Of a DNA stretch of 64,000 nucleotides, positions 61,244-64,000 are shown piece after piece; positions within the stretch are counted from its first letter, which is position 1, and each line of letters starts with the position of its first letter. The stretch covers positions 62,001 through 126,000 of the forward strand of contig CAWAMI010000009.1 of assembly GCA_963783105.1 (NCBI GenBank), in the 5' to 3' direction. Below the pieces are notes generated by a model. The model was given only the letters and a program-made list of their open reading frames with translations, did no database searches and had not been told where the DNA came from. This DNA comes from JAVEDQ01 sp963783105 (lineage in GTDB: Bacteria > Actinomycetota > Actinomycetes > Frankiales > Frankiaceae). The position numbers and the translations under genes are program-made.

Positions 61244-61300
61244 TTGGCAACACCCTTGGTTTTGGTCCAAGTGTTCTGGGTTCAAGTCCTGGCGCCGGAG
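61229..61300 (+). tRNA. tRNA-Gln (anticodon TTG)
   Basis: The acceptor TCCGGCG (61229-61235) pairs with CGCCGGA (61293-61299). The anticodon arm CTTGG-TTTTGGT-CCAAG gives anticodon TTG, reading CAA. The T arm contains GGGTTCAAGTCC. The discriminator is G61300 and CCA is not encoded. Its first 15 bases also encode the end of the upstream protein gene. Confidence 0.93.
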
Positions 61301-61459
61301 CCGTTCGAATCCTCCGGATCGGTTTCTCGGCCGAGCCGGCCCCGCCGGTACAGTCGTAGCGGTTCCGGGCAGTGCTGCGCCGTCGCTGATCCCGATCGAG
61401 CCGCCGCCCGCCGACCATCCCCGCCGCAAGCCGCTGCGGCCGGATCGAGGAGTTCTCCC

Positions 61460-62986
61460 GTGACCGACCACCGGCCTGCCGTGGCGGTCGTGCTGGCAGC
61501 GGGTCAGGGCACGCGGATGAAGTCGGCCAAGGCCAAGGTTCTGCACGAGATCGCCGGTCGAACCCTGCTCGGGCACGTGCTGCACAGCCTCGAACCCCTC
61601 AAGCCGGAGCGCACCCTCGTCGTCGTCGGCCACGATCGTGAAGCCGTCAGCGCCACGCTGCCCGAGGGCGTCGAGCCCGTCGTCCAGGCTCAGCAGAACG
61701 GCACCGGCCACGCCGTCCGGCTGGCCCTCGAGGCGGTGGACGAGCTGCCGGAGCACGCCACCGTCGTGGTGCTGCCCGGCGACGCCCCGCTGCTGCGCGG
61801 CGAGACGCTGCGCCGGATGACCCGTCGGCACCAGGAGCAGAAGGCCGCCGTCACCCTGCTCACCGCGATGATGGACGACCCCACCGGCTACGGCCGCGTC
61901 GTGCGCGGCGGCAGCAGTTCGCACCCCACGAAGGCCGATGCGCTCGGCGGTGTGGTCCGCGCCGTGATCGAGGAGCGCGACGCGGACGATGCGACGAAGC
62001 AGATCCGCGAGGTCGCCGTCAGCGTCTACGCCTTCGCGGCCGGTCCGCTGCGTCGCTCGCTGGCGAAGCTGACGACCGACAACGCTCAGGGCGAGGAGTA
62101 CCTCACCGATGTGATCGGGCTGCTGGTGGGGGAGCGGGCGCTCGTCCAGGCCGTGACCACCGACCTGCCGGCCGAGACGGCCGGGGTCAACGATCGCGTG
62201 CAGCTGGCCGAGGCGGGCCGGGTGCTCAACGCCCGTCTCGTCGAGCGGGCGATGCGGGCCGGCGCCACGGTGATCGACCCGGCGACGACCTGGATCGGCA
62301 CCGAGGTCGAGATCGAGCCGGACGCCACGCTGCTGCCCAACACCAGCCTCACCGGCCGCACCCGCATCGGCGCCGGCGCCACCGTCGGCCCGGACTGCTC
62401 GCTCACCGACACCTCGGTCGGCGCCGAGGCGCGGGTCCGCCGCACCACGGCCGACTCCGCGGTGATCGGCGGAGGTGCCGACGTCGGCCCGTACACCTAC
62501 CTGCGCCCCGGCACGGTCCTCGGCGTCGGCAGCAAGGCCGGGGCCTTCGTCGAGATGAAGGCCGCGAACCTCGGCGACGGCGCGAAGGTGCCGCACCTGT
62601 CCTACGTCGGCGACGCCGACATCGGCGAGGGCAGCAACGTCGGGTGCGCCACGGTCTTCGTCAACTACGACGGCGTCGCGAAGCACCGCACCGTCGTGGG
62701 CAAGCACACCCGCATCGGCAGCGACACCATGCTCGTCGCCCCCGTGACGATCGGTGACGGGGCCTACACGGCGGCGGGCAGCGTCATCACCGCCGACGTC
62801 CCCGCCGGCGCCATGGGCGTCGGCCGGGCCAAGCAGCGCAACGTCGAGGGCTGGGTGGAGCGGCGGCGCGCCGGCAGCTCCTCGGCCGACGCGGCCCGGA
62901 CGTCCAGCACGGTGACCAGTACGGCAGGAACCAGTACGGCAACAGACAGTCCCGCACAGCAGGCGACACAGGAGGCCGGCGAGTGA
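61460..62986 (+). CDS. glmU: Bifunctional N-acetylglucosamine-1-phosphate uridyltransferase/glucosamine-1-phosphate acetyltransferase
   Basis: The 508-residue protein starts at GTG 61460 (GAGGAG upstream); longer frames run through the tRNA. The uridyltransferase domain (1-240) has LAAGQGTRMKS, QNGTGHAV and LPGDAPLL. The left-handed beta-helix acetyltransferase (about 260-460) has many hexapeptide repeats and AFVEMKAANLGDGAKVPHLSYVGD, NYDGVAKHRT. It supplies UDP-GlcNAc for peptidoglycan. A Ser/Thr/Ala-rich tail of about 45 residues ends the protein, as in mycobacterial GlmU. GTGA overlap with prs. Confidence 0.97.
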   Translation: MTDHRPAVAVVLAAGQGTRMKSAKAKVLHEIAGRTLLGHVLHSLEPLKPERTLVVVGHDREAVSATLPEGVEPVVQAQQNGTGHAVRLALEAVDELPEHATVVVLPGDAPLLRGETLRRMTRRHQEQKAAVTLLTAMMDDPTGYGRVVRGGSSSHPTKADALGGVVRAVIEERDADDATKQIREVAVSVYAFAAGPLRRSLAKLTTDNAQGEEYLTDVIGLLVGERALVQAVTTDLPAETAGVNDRVQLAEAGRVLNARLVERAMRAGATVIDPATTWIGTEVEIEPDATLLPNTSLTGRTRIGAGATVGPDCSLTDTSVGAEARVRRTTADSAVIGGGADVGPYTYLRPGTVLGVGSKAGAFVEMKAANLGDGAKVPHLSYVGDADIGEGSNVGCATVFVNYDGVAKHRTVVGKHTRIGSDTMLVAPVTIGDGAYTAAGSVITADVPAGAMGVGRAKQRNVEGWVERRRAGSSSADAARTSSTVTSTAGTSTATDSPAQQATQEAGE

Positions 62987-63957
62987 CCGGAATGCGCGGC
63001 GAGAGCCAACGCAATCTCATGCTCTTCACGGGGCGCGCCCACCCGGCGCTGGCGGCCGACATCGCCAACGCCATCGGCGTCGATCCGGTGCCCACGCAGT
63101 CGTACGAGTTCGCCAGCGGCGAGATCTTCGTGCGGTTCGAGGAGTCGGTCCGGGGCTGCGACGCCTTCGTCGTCCAGAGCCACGCCGCGCCCATCAACAC
63201 CTGGCTGATGGAGCAGCTGCTGATGGTCGACGCCCTCAAGCGGGCCTCGGCCAAGCGCATCACCGTGGTCGCGCCGTTCTACCCCTACGCGCGGCAGGAC
63301 AAGAAGCACCGCGGTCGCGAGCCGATCAGCGCGCGCCTGATGGCGGACCTGTTCAAGACGGCGGGTGCCGACCGGCTGATGACCGTCGACCTGCACACCG
63401 CTCAGATCCAGGGCTTCTTCGACGGCCCGGTCGACCACCTGTTCGCGCTGCCGATCCTCGCCGACTACATCGAGGAGCGGGTCGAGGGCGAGATCACGGT
63501 CGTCGCTCCGGACGCGGGTCGCGTGCGCGTCGCCGAGCGCTGGACCGACCGGCTCGGCTGCCCGCTCGCCATCATCCACAAGCGCCGCGACCCGAGCGTG
63601 CCCAACAAGGTCATGAGCTCGGACGTCGTCGGCGACGTGCAGGGCCGCACCTGCATCATCGTCGACGACATGATCGACACCGCCGGCACCATCACCAAGG
63701 CGGCGGACTCGCTGATCGAGCACGGTGCGGCCAAGGTCATCGCCGCCGCGACCCACCCCGTGCTGTCCGGTCCCGCCGCCGACCGGCTGAAGAACTCGCA
63801 GATCAGCGAGGTCGTCATCACGGACACGCTGCCGGTGCCGCCCGAGGCGCAGATCGACAAGCTGACCACCCTGTCGATCGCGCCGCTGCTCGCCCGCGCC
63901 ATCCGCGAGGTGTTCAGCGACGGTTCGGTCACCAGCCTCTTCGGCGGCGACGCCTGA
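62983..63957 (+). CDS. prs: Ribose-phosphate pyrophosphokinase
   Basis: The 324-residue protein makes PRPP from ribose 5-phosphate and ATP for nucleotide, His and Trp synthesis. Family motifs are present: YEFASGEIFVRFEESVRGCDAFVVQS, the flexible loop YPYARQDKKHRGREPISARL, MTVDLHTAQIQGFFD and the PRPP-binding loop CIIVDDMIDTAGT. The GTG start overlaps the glmU stop, making a two-gene operon, the same pair as in mycobacteria where rplY follows. The window ends 43 bases after the stop. Confidence 0.97.
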   Translation: MTGMRGESQRNLMLFTGRAHPALAADIANAIGVDPVPTQSYEFASGEIFVRFEESVRGCDAFVVQSHAAPINTWLMEQLLMVDALKRASAKRITVVAPFYPYARQDKKHRGREPISARLMADLFKTAGADRLMTVDLHTAQIQGFFDGPVDHLFALPILADYIEERVEGEITVVAPDAGRVRVAERWTDRLGCPLAIIHKRRDPSVPNKVMSSDVVGDVQGRTCIIVDDMIDTAGTITKAADSLIEHGAAKVIAAATHPVLSGPAADRLKNSQISEVVITDTLPVPPEAQIDKLTTLSIAPLLARAIREVFSDGSVTSLFGGDA

Positions 63958-64000
63958 GCCGACGCCTGAGCTCGCGCAACGCGTAAAGTTCACCCTCGGT

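Overview
The window is very GC-rich, densely coding actinobacterial DNA with many GTG starts and many 4-base start/stop overlaps. Several genes appear to lack leaders, with a TAnnnT box 5 to 10 bases before the start codon. The right-hand core order (pmt, rsmI, metG, tatD, rsmA, ispE, glmU, prs) resembles the corresponding mycobacterial locus. Together with Arr, class F sortase, Asp23/AmaP genes and a PucR regulator, this suggests a Pseudonocardiaceae-like organism, perhaps Pseudonocardia. That placement is inferred from gene content, not from a phylogeny.

Layout. (1) 0-2.4 kb: the end of a membrane protein gene (possibly GlpR/SepX), arr (rifamycin ADP-ribosyltransferase), tRNA-Ala(CGC) with a terminator, and a toxin-antitoxin pair with a near-ideal promoter whose spacer holds a palindrome. 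(2) 2.4-16.2 kb: accessory hydrolases, a PAS-GAF-GAF-PP2C phosphatase, a TMEM175-like channel, PhoD, two VOC proteins, a CHRD-like surface protein with a class F sortase, pirin and a CoA-transferase. (3) 16.3-40.1 kb: a signalling-rich and partly decaying region. It holds three large GGDEF-EAL proteins, the remnant of a fourth diguanylate cyclase, a frameshifted ketosynthase, a broken MFS transporter and a broken FmdB-like zinc ribbon. Intact genes in the same stretch are a TetR/DrrAB-type exporter, a PEP-mutase/isocitrate-lyase relative, ppc, an ornithine-decarboxylase-like enzyme with a DMT transporter, and an acyl-ACP desaturase. (4) 40.1-43.7 kb: an AlkZ-like protein, and a methyltransferase/flavoprotein operon divergent from an XRE-cupin regulator. 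(5) 43.7-64 kb: the conserved core (protein O-mannosylation, rRNA modification, MetRS, TatD, RsmA, IspE, GlmU, Prs). It is interrupted by a seven-gene Asp23/Gls24 envelope operon on the minus strand between rsmA and ispE, by desaturase/PucR/TerC genes, and by a putative homing-endonuclease-like gene that ends inside tRNA-Gln(TTG).

Functional links. c-di-GMP turnover is heavily represented; all three cyclase domains keep the RxxD inhibitory site and all three EAL domains keep the catalytic residues. Envelope biology recurs in the sortase pair, Asp23/AmaP set, Pmt and GlmU. Membrane lipid tuning is represented by two unrelated desaturases. No CRISPR array, prophage or complete insertion sequence is visible. 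The most notable elements are the TA promoter/operator, the tRNA-abutting gene, the Asp23 operon with a J-domain-like member and a disrupted DUF6286 gene, and the paired hairpin repeats behind ppc. Several frame disruptions cluster at 19.5-25.4 kb and 37.7-40.1 kb; they could be real decay or assembly error.
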